From a virus: a stretch of 34,375 nt of DNA. The first letter of the stretch is position 1, and the number at the start of each line of letters is the position of its first letter. A program made the translations under genes and the position numbers. The stretch lies in IMG/VR virus record IMGVR_UViG_3300006071_000045, positions 1-34,375 of that record. One strand, written 5' to 3'. Shown piece after piece: positions 17,609 through 24,300 of the stretch. A model generated the notes under the pieces. That model was not told the origin of the DNA. It did no database searches and saw nothing but the letters and a program-made list of their open reading frames with translations.

Positions 17609-18588
17609 TGTTAAATCGAAACCTATGGATGATATGGCCAACTGGTTATTATGGCAGTTATATTCACTGGTTGATAAGTCGTGCTGAACAAGATTTAAGC
17701 AAAAATACGATTGATAATCCATTTTTTAACAATGGTAGCGCACACGCTCACATAAAAAACCCACCGCACCAAACTATTGAATTTCAAATTCAAGCAATGT
17801 TACGCAATCGTTATCCTACGGGAACAATATATCCTATAGGCATACGCAGCAATGTCAGTTATAATTCTGATAACCATAATTGGATGAAAAGTTTTGAAAA
17901 TACGTTTTTTTGGATTATGCGTATTGAAAATGAACCCGTTATTATTAATTTATACAATGGCGGCAATGATTATCATACTAAACTAGCAGCAATAAATGTA
18001 TATCATAAAGAACATTGGATTATAGAAACTGTTCCAGATAGCAATGGGTATTATCCATTTAAAGATAATGATAAGCTATTTGCAAGAAATTACTTGGTTG
18101 AAAATTGGAAACACATATATCCATGGCATAATGAACAGCTTTCGACAAATACTGTAGATTTATATCGTGAAGCAATGAACAAAAGTTTGCAATTGCGACA
18201 TGAAAAAGAAGGTTGGGAATATAATAAAGAAGATAATTGGATACATGCAAGTGGAAAATATCTTTATAATATAGAGATTTCTACAGTTTTGCAACCAAAT
18301 TTTATTGATATACTTGCAGACATAATGTCTCATTGTGCTATTGGTAACTTTGATTGGGATGCAGTTCGGCATATTCATAGTGAATTTATTAATAAACAAC
18401 AGCCATTTGTTAGTATTGCAAATAATTTATATACACAATGTAAAAATTTAGTGTATAATCCAATATTAGATAATAATATATTATATGCAGCACTTGCCAT
18501 CGACACACTCAAAGAAGAATATGAGTTACCTGAATCATGGCACTTGCTTACTTTAAAAGAAATAATTGAGAGTTTGAATGACAAGTAA
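17608..18588 (+). CDS. Unknown 326-aa protein coupled to the radical SAM gene
   Basis: I do not recognise this protein. It starts on the last base of the radical SAM stop codon (TAATG) and overlaps the nuclease gene by 11 bases. It is rich in Trp, Tyr, His and Asn. The N-terminus, LWMIWPTGYYGSYIHWLI, faintly resembles the phosphate-binding loop of PAPS sulfotransferases (strand, P-x-G-x-x-x-S, helix), with no other support. No signal peptide or transmembrane segment is evident, so it is probably cytoplasmic. Its codons are AT-rich like the radical SAM gene. A role as substrate, carrier or second enzyme of the radical SAM protein is possible but unproven. Confidence 0.75.
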   Translation: MLNRNLWMIWPTGYYGSYIHWLISRAEQDLSKNTIDNPFFNNGSAHAHIKNPPHQTIEFQIQAMLRNRYPTGTIYPIGIRSNVSYNSDNHNWMKSFENTFFWIMRIENEPVIINLYNGGNDYHTKLAAINVYHKEHWIIETVPDSNGYYPFKDNDKLFARNYLVENWKHIYPWHNEQLSTNTVDLYREAMNKSLQLRHEKEGWEYNKEDNWIHASGKYLYNIEISTVLQPNFIDILADIMSHCAIGNFDWDAVRHIHSEFINKQQPFVSIANNLYTQCKNLVYNPILDNNILYAALAIDTLKEEYELPESWHLLTLKEIIESLNDK

Positions 18589-19093
18589 AAGTAAGAATAA
18601 AGGCAATAGTTGGGAGCGAGATGTTGCTAAACACCTAACAACGTTATATGGTGAAACATTTATTCGTGCGCCAGGTTCGGGTGCCTATGTAGGTGGAACC
18701 AACAATAAACGCAAGCAATTCTTACATGAAGGACAGATTCGCTCGTTTAAAGGTGATATTATACCTGGTCAAAGTTTCCCTAAGTTTAACTGTGAATGTA
18801 AAAGTTATGCAGATTTTCCCTTTCATCAACTGTTTAGTGGTAGTTGTAAGCAACTCGATGTATGGTTAGACCAGTTAATGGATGCCAGTGATGATGGTGA
18901 TTTTAATATCTTAATCATGAAATTTAACCGAAAAGGCAAGTTTGTAGCAGTACAATTTGACCAATACTATGATCATCCGCTTTTTGTAGAATATCATATG
19001 CTATACCAATATCGTGATATTCGTTGGGCTATTATGGATTATGATCGTTTTTGGACGATGAATAAAGATTTTGTGAGTATTGCCTGTGCGTAA
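18578..19093 (+). CDS. PD-(D/E)XK nuclease, Holliday-junction-resolvase-like
   Basis: A 171-aa protein with the layout of small PD-(D/E)XK endonucleases: an N-terminal helix with Glu13 (KGNSWERDVAKHL), the Arg/Pro/Gly turn FIRAPGSGAY (about 28-37), Asp60 in SFKGDII, and E73-C-K75 in NCECKSYADF. This matches archaeal-type Hjc resolvases and related phage nucleases. T4 itself uses an unrelated enzyme (gp49) for branched DNA, so this could serve as a resolvase or as another DNA-processing enzyme beside gp46/gp47. The ATG lies inside the end of the preceding gene (11-base overlap), and the SDR start lies inside this gene's end, so it is part of one translational chain. Confidence 0.75.
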   Translation: MTSKSKNKGNSWERDVAKHLTTLYGETFIRAPGSGAYVGGTNNKRKQFLHEGQIRSFKGDIIPGQSFPKFNCECKSYADFPFHQLFSGSCKQLDVWLDQLMDASDDGDFNILIMKFNRKGKFVAVQFDQYYDHPLFVEYHMLYQYRDIRWAIMDYDRFWTMNKDFVSIACA

Positions 19094-19727
19094 AGCATTA
19101 ATTATTGGTGGAACGACTGGTATTGGGGCAGCAATTGGTGAGTTGTTGCATGATAATAATATACTTGTAACCACTGTTGGTAGGCAAGAATTTGATGTTT
19201 GTAGTATAGATTATTATACACAGTTGCATGATTATGATTATCTTGTTTTAAGTTGTGGCATTGACCCACGTGGTAATGTGCCACATTTACAGCAAAATTG
19301 GTCAGATATTGAAATTACACTACAAACTAATTTGATTGGTCAAATGAAATTTACTCACAGCTATCTTAATCAACGCAAAAATAAGTGGAGTAAGGTTGTT
19401 TTTATTGGCAGTGCGCATAATGGCGACCACATTTTGCACAATCGTCTTGCCTATGGACTATCACGATTTGCACAACGTGCTTATATAAATGCTCTTCGGC
19501 ATGAAATAAATGATACAAATCATGGCATATTGCTTGTGCGAGTAGGCAAATCACGAACAAATATATTAAAAAACAGATTACTTGATAGTTGGACACAAGA
19601 AAAAGATGATGAATATTATAGTGATTTGCATCTATCAATGGATGATATCAAACAAAGACTTTCACTTGCATTATTTGATGAACAACATTATACACAAGAA
19701 ATTATATTAGCTACAAAACCAATATAA
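19086..19727 (+). CDS. Short-chain dehydrogenase/reductase-like protein with altered active site
   Basis: About 213 aa with a Rossmann fold of the SDR type: LIIGGTTGIGAAIGELL is the TGxxxGxG nucleotide-binding loop, LVLSCG stands at the NNAG position, and VVFIGSA supplies the catalytic Ser. The active-site Tyr is in AYGLSRFAQRAY, where the canonical YxxxK reads YxxxR. SDRs normally need that Lys, so the protein may be altered in specificity, inactive, or only a nucleotide binder. The GTG at 19086 overlaps the nuclease stop by 8 bases; a TTG at 19080 is the alternative. The last codons overlap the TATAAATA of the next transcription unit. The substrate is unknown. Confidence 0.72.
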   Translation: MRKALIIGGTTGIGAAIGELLHDNNILVTTVGRQEFDVCSIDYYTQLHDYDYLVLSCGIDPRGNVPHLQQNWSDIEITLQTNLIGQMKFTHSYLNQRKNKWSKVVFIGSAHNGDHILHNRLAYGLSRFAQRAYINALRHEINDTNHGILLVRVGKSRTNILKNRLLDSWTQEKDDEYYSDLHLSMDDIKQRLSLALFDEQHYTQEIILATKPI

Positions 19728-19730
19728 ATA
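19723..19730 (+). promoter_or_regulatory. Late promoter TATAAATA before the transporter leader
   Basis: An exact match to the T4 late promoter octamer. It overlaps the SDR stop codon and ends 173 bases before the binding-protein ATG. The transcript would start near 19737, at the beginning of the structured leader. This suggests gp55-dependent late expression of the importer. Confidence 0.6.
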
Positions 19731-19733
19731 CCC

Positions 19734-19898
19734 ACGGAGTAAGGCCGCAAGACCTCGGAATCCCACCTGACGCCTAGAGTATTGTACTCTTTTACTAGCG
19801 TGACACGCCTAGAACGCCAGCCGTAGCATTAAAAATGCAAACTCCTTCTTAATAAAATTGCTATTTTAGTTTAACTCTGTTATGTTAAAGAGAAGGAG
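19734..19898 (+). ncRNA. Structured 5' leader, possible translational riboswitch
   Basis: The leader of the ABC importer contains many inverted repeats. ACGG (19734-19737) can close against CCGT (19821-19824). Inside are a GCAA-capped hairpin (AGGCC/GACCT, about 19742-19755), AGAGTA-TTG-TACTCT (19776-19790), and the segment CTAGCGT (19795-19801), which can pair with either of two copies of ACGCCTAG, at 19770-19777 or 19805-19812; these pairings exclude each other. Then come GCATT-AAA-AATGC (19826-19838) and CTCCTTC (19842-19848), which is complementary to GAAGGAG (19892-19898), the Shine-Dalgarno of the first gene. TTTAAC/GTTAAA (19870-19875/19884-19889) brings these together. I could not match it to TPP, SAM, cobalamin, THF or other classes I know by motif, so the ligand is unassigned. 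Confidence 0.6.
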
Positions 19899-19903
19899 AA
19901 AAC

Positions 19904-20887
19904 ATGTTTAACAGAACCATTACCACTATTGCACTAATTGCTGCTCTCGTTACTGCAGCACATGCTGAAACTGAAGTTCGTGTAAATCGTATGCTGAAAT
20001 ATGCCAGCAGCGAACCACTTCTATATAAAATTGCTGAACTACTTCCGCAATATGCTGCTAAAGAAGGCATCAAAGATGTCAAGATATCATATGTAGATAT
20101 CTTAGAAAGTACTAAAGCAAACGAAGCCTTGTTATTGGGGCAAATTGATATTATCTTTGGCGGTGTCAATAGTTTCGGCATCCTATTTGATAAAGACCCA
20201 TCTAAAGTTAAGTTACTTGCTGGCGCAGAAGAATATGATCAGTGGTTAGTATGTGGCAATCCTAAGATTAAATCATTAAAGGATATCACACCATCTACTA
20301 AGATTGCCATGAAAGGTATGAATAGTGGCGAACAAATGCAACTACGTCAATATACTGCCGATAAGTTTGGCGATAAAGAATATGGCAAATTTGATAGTAA
20401 TATTGTTGTAATGCCTCGTGATATAGCAGTTGCACAGATTACTAAGCAAAATCCTGAGATTGATTGTGGCATCGTAGGCGTTCCGTGGCAAAACATTGCT
20501 GTTAGCAAAGGCGCACATATCGTAGCACATAATGACAATCCTACAAAAACTGTTGGCGTATTGAATGTTGTATATGCTACATCAAAATGGTTGGATAACA
20601 ATCCTAAACTTGCTCGTGCTTGGGTAGCTGCTCAAAAGGCTGCTATTGAAGAATTTGAAAAGAATCCACGTCCAATGCTTATTAACTATATGACAAAGGA
20701 TGAAGTAAATGATCCTACGTTAAGTGAATTAATTGAACAGAAAAAACAAAATGTTGATGTTTATCAATATAAGCCAACCAGCGGCTTAAAGTATATGGAT
20801 TTCATGTATCGTGTCGGCATTTTAAATGGTGCTGGCAAAGATAAGAAGCATAGTGACATGGTTTGGGACGAAAAGTTAGTCAAGTGA
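19904..20887 (+). CDS. ABC importer periplasmic substrate-binding protein (NitT/TauT, NMT1-like)
   Basis: A 327-aa periplasmic binding protein. Residues 1-21 are a signal peptide (basic start, hydrophobic core, cleavage after AHA before Glu22); the lipobox Cys is absent. The mature part has the type-II binding-protein pattern of the nitrate/sulfonate/taurine/thiamine-precursor family: ANEALLLGQIDIIFGGVNSF, then LLAGAEEYDQWLVCG, PSTKIAMKGMNSGEQMQLR at the domain crossover, and VGVLNVVYATSKWLDNNPKL. Length is typical. The SD GAAGGAG, six bases before the ATG, can be masked by the leader. Its stop overlaps the ATPase start (GTGA). The ligand cannot be read from sequence; aliphatic sulfonates, taurine, pyrimidines or purine-related compounds are all within the family's range. 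Confidence 0.88.
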   Translation: MFNRTITTIALIAALVTAAHAETEVRVNRMLKYASSEPLLYKIAELLPQYAAKEGIKDVKISYVDILESTKANEALLLGQIDIIFGGVNSFGILFDKDPSKVKLLAGAEEYDQWLVCGNPKIKSLKDITPSTKIAMKGMNSGEQMQLRQYTADKFGDKEYGKFDSNIVVMPRDIAVAQITKQNPEIDCGIVGVPWQNIAVSKGAHIVAHNDNPTKTVGVLNVVYATSKWLDNNPKLARAWVAAQKAAIEEFEKNPRPMLINYMTKDEVNDPTLSELIEQKKQNVDVYQYKPTSGLKYMDFMYRVGILNGAGKDKKHSDMVWDEKLVK

Positions 20888-21489
20888 TTAACCTTAGTAA
20901 CCATACAGTTACAGTTTGTGATACCATTTCACTGTTTGCACCGATAGATTTGTCGGTGCAGACAGGGGAAATTGCTGTTATTATGGGAGCAAGTGGAGTA
21001 GGCAAGACTAGCTTGCTTGCTTCCATTGCAACCCGAACGGATGTTATATTCAAGAATCAATTTCGTGTTTTTCAAGAAAGTCATCAATTGTTTCCATGGA
21101 TGACTGTTCGAAAAAATTTAGAATTAGTTTGCCAAAAACCATATATTGATTTGGTAAAGCGATGGAATCTAGAACAATATCTAGATCATAGCCCAACAAA
21201 TTTAAGTGGCGGTCAGCGCCAACGATTCACGTTAATTCGTGGTTTATGCAGTGGATTGCGCACATTGTTATGCGACGAGCCTCTAAGCGCCTTAGATGGT
21301 CTTACAGGGGCAACTGTTGCAAAAGATTTCCGTGAGATTGTTCATGAAGAAAATTTAACCGTAGTATGGGTTACACACAATGTAACCGAAGCAAGAATTG
21401 TCGGTGACAGCATATATTTGCTCAGTAAAAATGGTCTCAAAAATATAACCGAAGAGGATGATTTAATTGTTTCGATCCTTTCTTTATAA
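20884..21489 (+). CDS. ABC importer ATP-binding protein (SsuB/TauB/ThiZ-like)
   Basis: A 201-aa nucleotide-binding subunit with every catalytic motif: Walker A GASGVGKTS (residues 35-43), Q-loop Gln64 in VFQESHQLFPWMTVRKNL, signature LSGGQ (107-111), Walker B LLCDEP (128-133), D-loop SALD and switch His165 (VTHNV). The FPWMTVRKN stretch is typical of SsuB/TauB/NrtD-type ATPases, which match the NitT/TauT binding protein upstream. I place the start at the GTG overlapping the binding-protein stop (GTGA); a TTG at 20863 is also possible. At about 200 aa it is shorter than usual (240-260), lacking most of the C-terminal extension. It would act at the inner face of the membrane with the permease, whose start lies inside its 3' end. 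Confidence 0.9.
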   Translation: MINLSNHTVTVCDTISLFAPIDLSVQTGEIAVIMGASGVGKTSLLASIATRTDVIFKNQFRVFQESHQLFPWMTVRKNLELVCQKPYIDLVKRWNLEQYLDHSPTNLSGGQRQRFTLIRGLCSGLRTLLCDEPLSALDGLTGATVAKDFREIVHEENLTVVWVTHNVTEARIVGDSIYLLSKNGLKNITEEDDLIVSILSL

Positions 21490-22213
21490 TATTTTAGCCC
21501 TTTCACTTATATTAGTAGGATGGCATATTTTATATCTTGTTGTTCAAGAACCACTTATATTTCCAGATAGCACAAGTATATTATCTGCACTGTATGATCT
21601 TATATGGACAGCTAAATTTTGGTTTAGTTTCTATTATACTATGCGAACACTGTTGTTAAGTTATATTATTGGCATGTTTATAACCATTGTTATTATATTA
21701 CTTTGTATAAAATATAGTTGGTTAAAAGCGTTATTTGAACGTTATTGTGCATATTTCAATCCACTGCCAAGTTTCGTGCTGGTACCCTTTATGAGCCTGT
21801 TTATGGGGCTAGGTGCGGCGGTTGTGTATAGTATCATCATATGGAATATAGTATGGCAAAGTGGGTTACAGGTACTCAGAGCCATTGAAACGGTAAATGA
21901 ACAATGGGGCAAGCATGTGCAAAATCTGCAATGGAGCGGCACAAAGGCACTTACTAAAGTTTATATACCTGCTGCTATTAGTAATCTAATAGGTATTGCA
22001 AGTACAAGTTGGGCAAATAGTTGGCGAATATTGATTAGTTTAGAAGTAGTATTTGGTAGCATTGGCGGTTATTTTGGATTAGGTTCATATATTATTGATG
22101 TTAAAAGTAAATTGGACATTGACCAAATGTATGCTATTCTATTTGTTATTGCATTAACAGGCGTTATTATTAATGGTTTATTGAATAATTTAAAGAAGAA
22201 ATATAGTTATTAA
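21467..22213 (+). CDS. ABC importer permease (SsuC/TauC/ThiX-like)
   Basis: A 248-aa inner-membrane protein with about six hydrophobic segments: near residues 5-26, 55-80 (SYIIGMFITIVIILLCIKY), 100-118, 118-135, 168-185 and 220-240. The cytoplasmic EAA loop that docks on the ATPase lies at about 137-170 (LRAIETVNEQWGKHVQNLQW followed by KVYIPAAIS). This is the BPD_transp_1 permease architecture of nitrate/sulfonate/taurine importers. It starts at a TTG with GAGG nine bases upstream, overlapping the ATPase gene by 23 bases; the next in-frame ATG (residue 59) would remove the first membrane segment. One permease gene suggests a homodimer in the complex. Confidence 0.88.
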   Translation: MFRSFLYNILALSLILVGWHILYLVVQEPLIFPDSTSILSALYDLIWTAKFWFSFYYTMRTLLLSYIIGMFITIVIILLCIKYSWLKALFERYCAYFNPLPSFVLVPFMSLFMGLGAAVVYSIIIWNIVWQSGLQVLRAIETVNEQWGKHVQNLQWSGTKALTKVYIPAAISNLIGIASTSWANSWRILISLEVVFGSIGGYFGLGSYIIDVKSKLDIDQMYAILFVIALTGVIINGLLNNLKKKYSY

Positions 22214-22223
22214 AGGAATTACT

Positions 22224-22823
22224 ATGACTTGGTTTTATAAAATTTTAGAAGATTTGCCGCATGTTCCGCAACATTTGATTGAACGTGCTTATGAGCAGAT
22301 GGATACAGAATTAGAACAAATGCCGCAAGGCGAACAGCAAATCGATTGGAATAAGATTACCACAGATACTATTATTGTCGATGGCGTCAAGAAAATTAAT
22401 GCTCCAAATCTAGCATATAGTTTAGATGATGAAATGCGTGATTGGGTATATGATAATATTACAGACAAGAGTGTAGTTAATATTCGCATTGCTAAAGCAG
22501 ATACAGGCAAAGATGGTAAGGATACAAATGGCGCTCATTGTGATTTAAGTCGCAATTATAGTTTAATTTACCTTCTCGATGGTGGCGGCGAGGATCATAA
22601 AACAGTGTTTTATCATGAACATGGCAAGCCACTCTTGCGAAATAATGGTGACCGTTGCAATGACCACAGCTTATTGGATGTCGTTGAAAGTTTTCAAATA
22701 CCGTTGCGAACATGGACAGTAATACAAACTCGTATATTACATGGCGTTCGTAACATTCCACGTCCCAGAATCAGTATCCAAGTTGGATTAAACAGCGTTG
22801 AAGGTTTAGGAATTAGTGAATAA
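22224..22823 (+). CDS. 2OG-Fe(II) oxygenase-like protein
   Basis: A 199-aa protein with the double-stranded beta-helix signature of 2-oxoglutarate/iron(II) oxygenases: H105-x-D107 (GAHCDLSRNYSLIYLLDGG), distal His173 (TRILHGVRNI) and Arg182 in PRPRISIQVGL, which would bind the 2OG carboxylate. The spacing of about 66 residues between HxD and the second His is normal for small phage enzymes of this type. It begins 10 bases after the permease behind AAGGAATT, and the following gene overlaps it by 8 bases. It may hydroxylate a small molecule, possibly the imported compound, or a protein or nucleic acid; nothing in the sequence decides which. Such oxygenases are frequent in aquatic T4-like phages. 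Confidence 0.7.
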   Translation: MTWFYKILEDLPHVPQHLIERAYEQMDTELEQMPQGEQQIDWNKITTDTIIVDGVKKINAPNLAYSLDDEMRDWVYDNITDKSVVNIRIAKADTGKDGKDTNGAHCDLSRNYSLIYLLDGGGEDHKTVFYHEHGKPLLRNNGDRCNDHSLLDVVESFQIPLRTWTVIQTRILHGVRNIPRPRISIQVGLNSVEGLGISE

Positions 22824-23958
22824 TTTTCGTGTAGATTACAACAATAACATGTATTATGTTGTAAATGGACAGCGTATCTATAGTAAGATAGCCGCTATCC
22901 ATGCTGCACGTGGCGATATGGATAAAATATCTTTTCATTGGATGGAAGAGATATGGGATAATGTTGATTGGTCAAACGAACCAAATGAGGATTGGTATGA
23001 TTTGCTGCGCACACGATGCCAGCAATTGCGTGACAAATACAAATATTTGGCACTGTGGTATAGCAGCGGTTATGATAGTCACACCATTTTACGCAGTTTT
23101 GTTGATAATAATATCTTACTTGATGAATTATTAATATATGACCGTGGTGATTTCTTTAATGATCCTGAAACAAAATTTGCATTACAACATGCACAATATG
23201 TAAAAGAAACCTATTATCCTAATTTAAAAATTAACCACATCAAGATAAATTTTAAATCATTGGCTAAATTTTATAATGATTTAGGTGAAGATTGGATATT
23301 TCATCCTGGTTGTTCGTTGAAACCTGGCAAAACAAGTCGTTATTTCAGCACTAATATAACTGAAGATTTTTTAAACCACACCACCAAGAAAAGTGATCGT
23401 GGTGATATCATGGGTGTTGATAAGCCTAAGTTAATATTACGGGATGGTAAATGGTATGCTTTTTGTCCTGATGGCAGCACTGCTGATTTTATTGGGTCAA
23501 AACATGAAAATTTCTATATAACAGGCGAACTACCACAACTTCATCTAAAACAAGTACATAAAGCAATCAATTGGTTTGACTCATTGCCTGAGTTTAACGA
23601 TGATATTTTGCATGATGTTCAAGGTCGCAGTAGAGTGATAGATGGGCCACATAAAGAATATTTTGCAGCGTGGAATCATGCCATAGGACGTTATCCTATG
23701 TTTTATAGTCATGGAACTTCAATTAATGGCAATATTAAGACGTTTCATCTAACAAATAGCGAATATTCACCAGACAGCACAAGTTTCTATGAATACATAA
23801 AAAATAGTGACAAACGTACTTTTAAGATATATACTCAAGGCTTAGTAGAAGCAAGAAAATACGACAGCGGCACATCAGGCTCATTGGCAGATAAAACTTT
23901 TATTGGCAAACAATACTTCGTTAAACCACAGGCATATCAGGCATCTCAGGCACCATAG
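22816..23958 (+). CDS. PP-loop (N-type ATP pyrophosphatase) enzyme, asparagine-synthase-like
   Basis: A 380-aa protein with an ATP-pyrophosphatase loop near residues 79-92: ALWYSSGYDSHTIL, equivalent to the SGGxDS motif of asparagine synthetases, GMP synthetases, tRNA thiolases and related adenylating enzymes. The next strand, LLDELLIYDRGD, fits the fold. The C-terminal half is not recognised and contains many aromatic residues and several Gly/Asp turns (RDGKWYAFCPDG). No glutaminase domain is present, so the nitrogen or other nucleophile must come from elsewhere. The GTG start overlaps the oxygenase stop by 8 bases (GTGAATAA). As last gene of the importer chain it may activate a carboxylate of the imported or a host compound; that is a guess. 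Confidence 0.72.
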   Translation: MNNFRVDYNNNMYYVVNGQRIYSKIAAIHAARGDMDKISFHWMEEIWDNVDWSNEPNEDWYDLLRTRCQQLRDKYKYLALWYSSGYDSHTILRSFVDNNILLDELLIYDRGDFFNDPETKFALQHAQYVKETYYPNLKINHIKINFKSLAKFYNDLGEDWIFHPGCSLKPGKTSRYFSTNITEDFLNHTTKKSDRGDIMGVDKPKLILRDGKWYAFCPDGSTADFIGSKHENFYITGELPQLHLKQVHKAINWFDSLPEFNDDILHDVQGRSRVIDGPHKEYFAAWNHAIGRYPMFYSHGTSINGNIKTFHLTNSEYSPDSTSFYEYIKNSDKRTFKIYTQGLVEARKYDSGTSGSLADKTFIGKQYFVKPQAYQASQAP

Positions 23959-24213
23959 TCCTTATTATCAGAAAACTAATTGAAGGTTGTCAGCACCCCG
24001 ACATTGCTGTATGGACAACGTTTGGCTAACGATAGGCTAAACGATGAGGCTCTGAGAAAAAGCAACCTCAACTTACATATGTTCGCTAACAAGGGTATAT
24101 GTAGGGTCCGTTGGTTATAATCTACAGGATGTGAAGGGGTACCGGCTAACCGCCCCACTCAATTATACGAGTTCCGTTTGTTAGTGTCTATTTGATGGCT
24201 CAAATGAAGCGTC

Positions 24214-24252
24214 TTAGACATGGATTTCCTGCTTAAGGAAATCTATGTCTAA
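24214..24252. repeat. 16-bp inverted repeat, 7-base loop
   Basis: TTAGACATGGATTTCC (24214-24229) pairs with GGAAATCTATGTCTAA (24237-24252) over 16 bp with a single G-U wobble on the plus strand; the loop is TGCTTAA. It is too stable to be chance in this context. No U-run follows, so a simple terminator is unlikely. Confidence 0.8.
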
Positions 24253-24286
24253 AATCTGGTCTAAATGAAACTGTAAAGATTAATTA

Positions 24287-24300
24287 TAATAATATTATTA
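24287..24300. repeat. AT palindrome
   Basis: TAATAATATTATTA is a perfect 14-base palindrome between the structured region and the terminator-like block. It may be a protein-binding site or part of the RNA fold; AT-rich sequence makes chance possible. Confidence 0.4.

Larger units (their letters stand above)
23959..24300 (+). ncRNA. Gene-free region rich in inverted repeats, probable structured RNA
   Basis: No plausible reading frame covers this stretch. Pairings I can see on the plus strand: AGGTTG/CAACCT (23984-23989/24063-24068), TTGTC/GACAA (23987-23991/24014-24018, an alternative to the first), TACATAT/ATATGTA (24074-24080/24097-24103), GGGG-TAC-CGG-CTAA-CCG-CCCC (24136-24156), ATTTGA-TGGC-TCAAAT (24190-24205) and a 16-bp hairpin at 24214-24252. 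GCTAAC recurs at 24025, 24085 and 24145. Local GC is higher than in the surrounding AT-rich sequence, as expected for a folded RNA. It is neither a tRNA nor, by motif, tmRNA, RNase P or SRP RNA. The strand and boundaries are uncertain. It directly follows the PP-loop stop. Confidence 0.5.

Noticed and set aside
19731-19830. TPP, SAM, cobalamin or THF riboswitch before the importer
   Set aside because: The conserved motifs of these classes that I know (for example CTGAGA with GCGNAGGGA for TPP) are absent, so I left the class open.
24025-24160. Possible tmRNA: the frame after GCTAACGAT begins Ala-Asn-Asp like a proteolysis tag
   Set aside because: No short tag with a stop after a hydrophobic Ala-rich end, no T-arm (TTCGA) and no acceptor ends can be found on this strand.
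24018-24165. tRNA-like fold on either strand
   Set aside because: No cloverleaf with a seven-base anticodon loop and a TTCRA T-loop can be formed.
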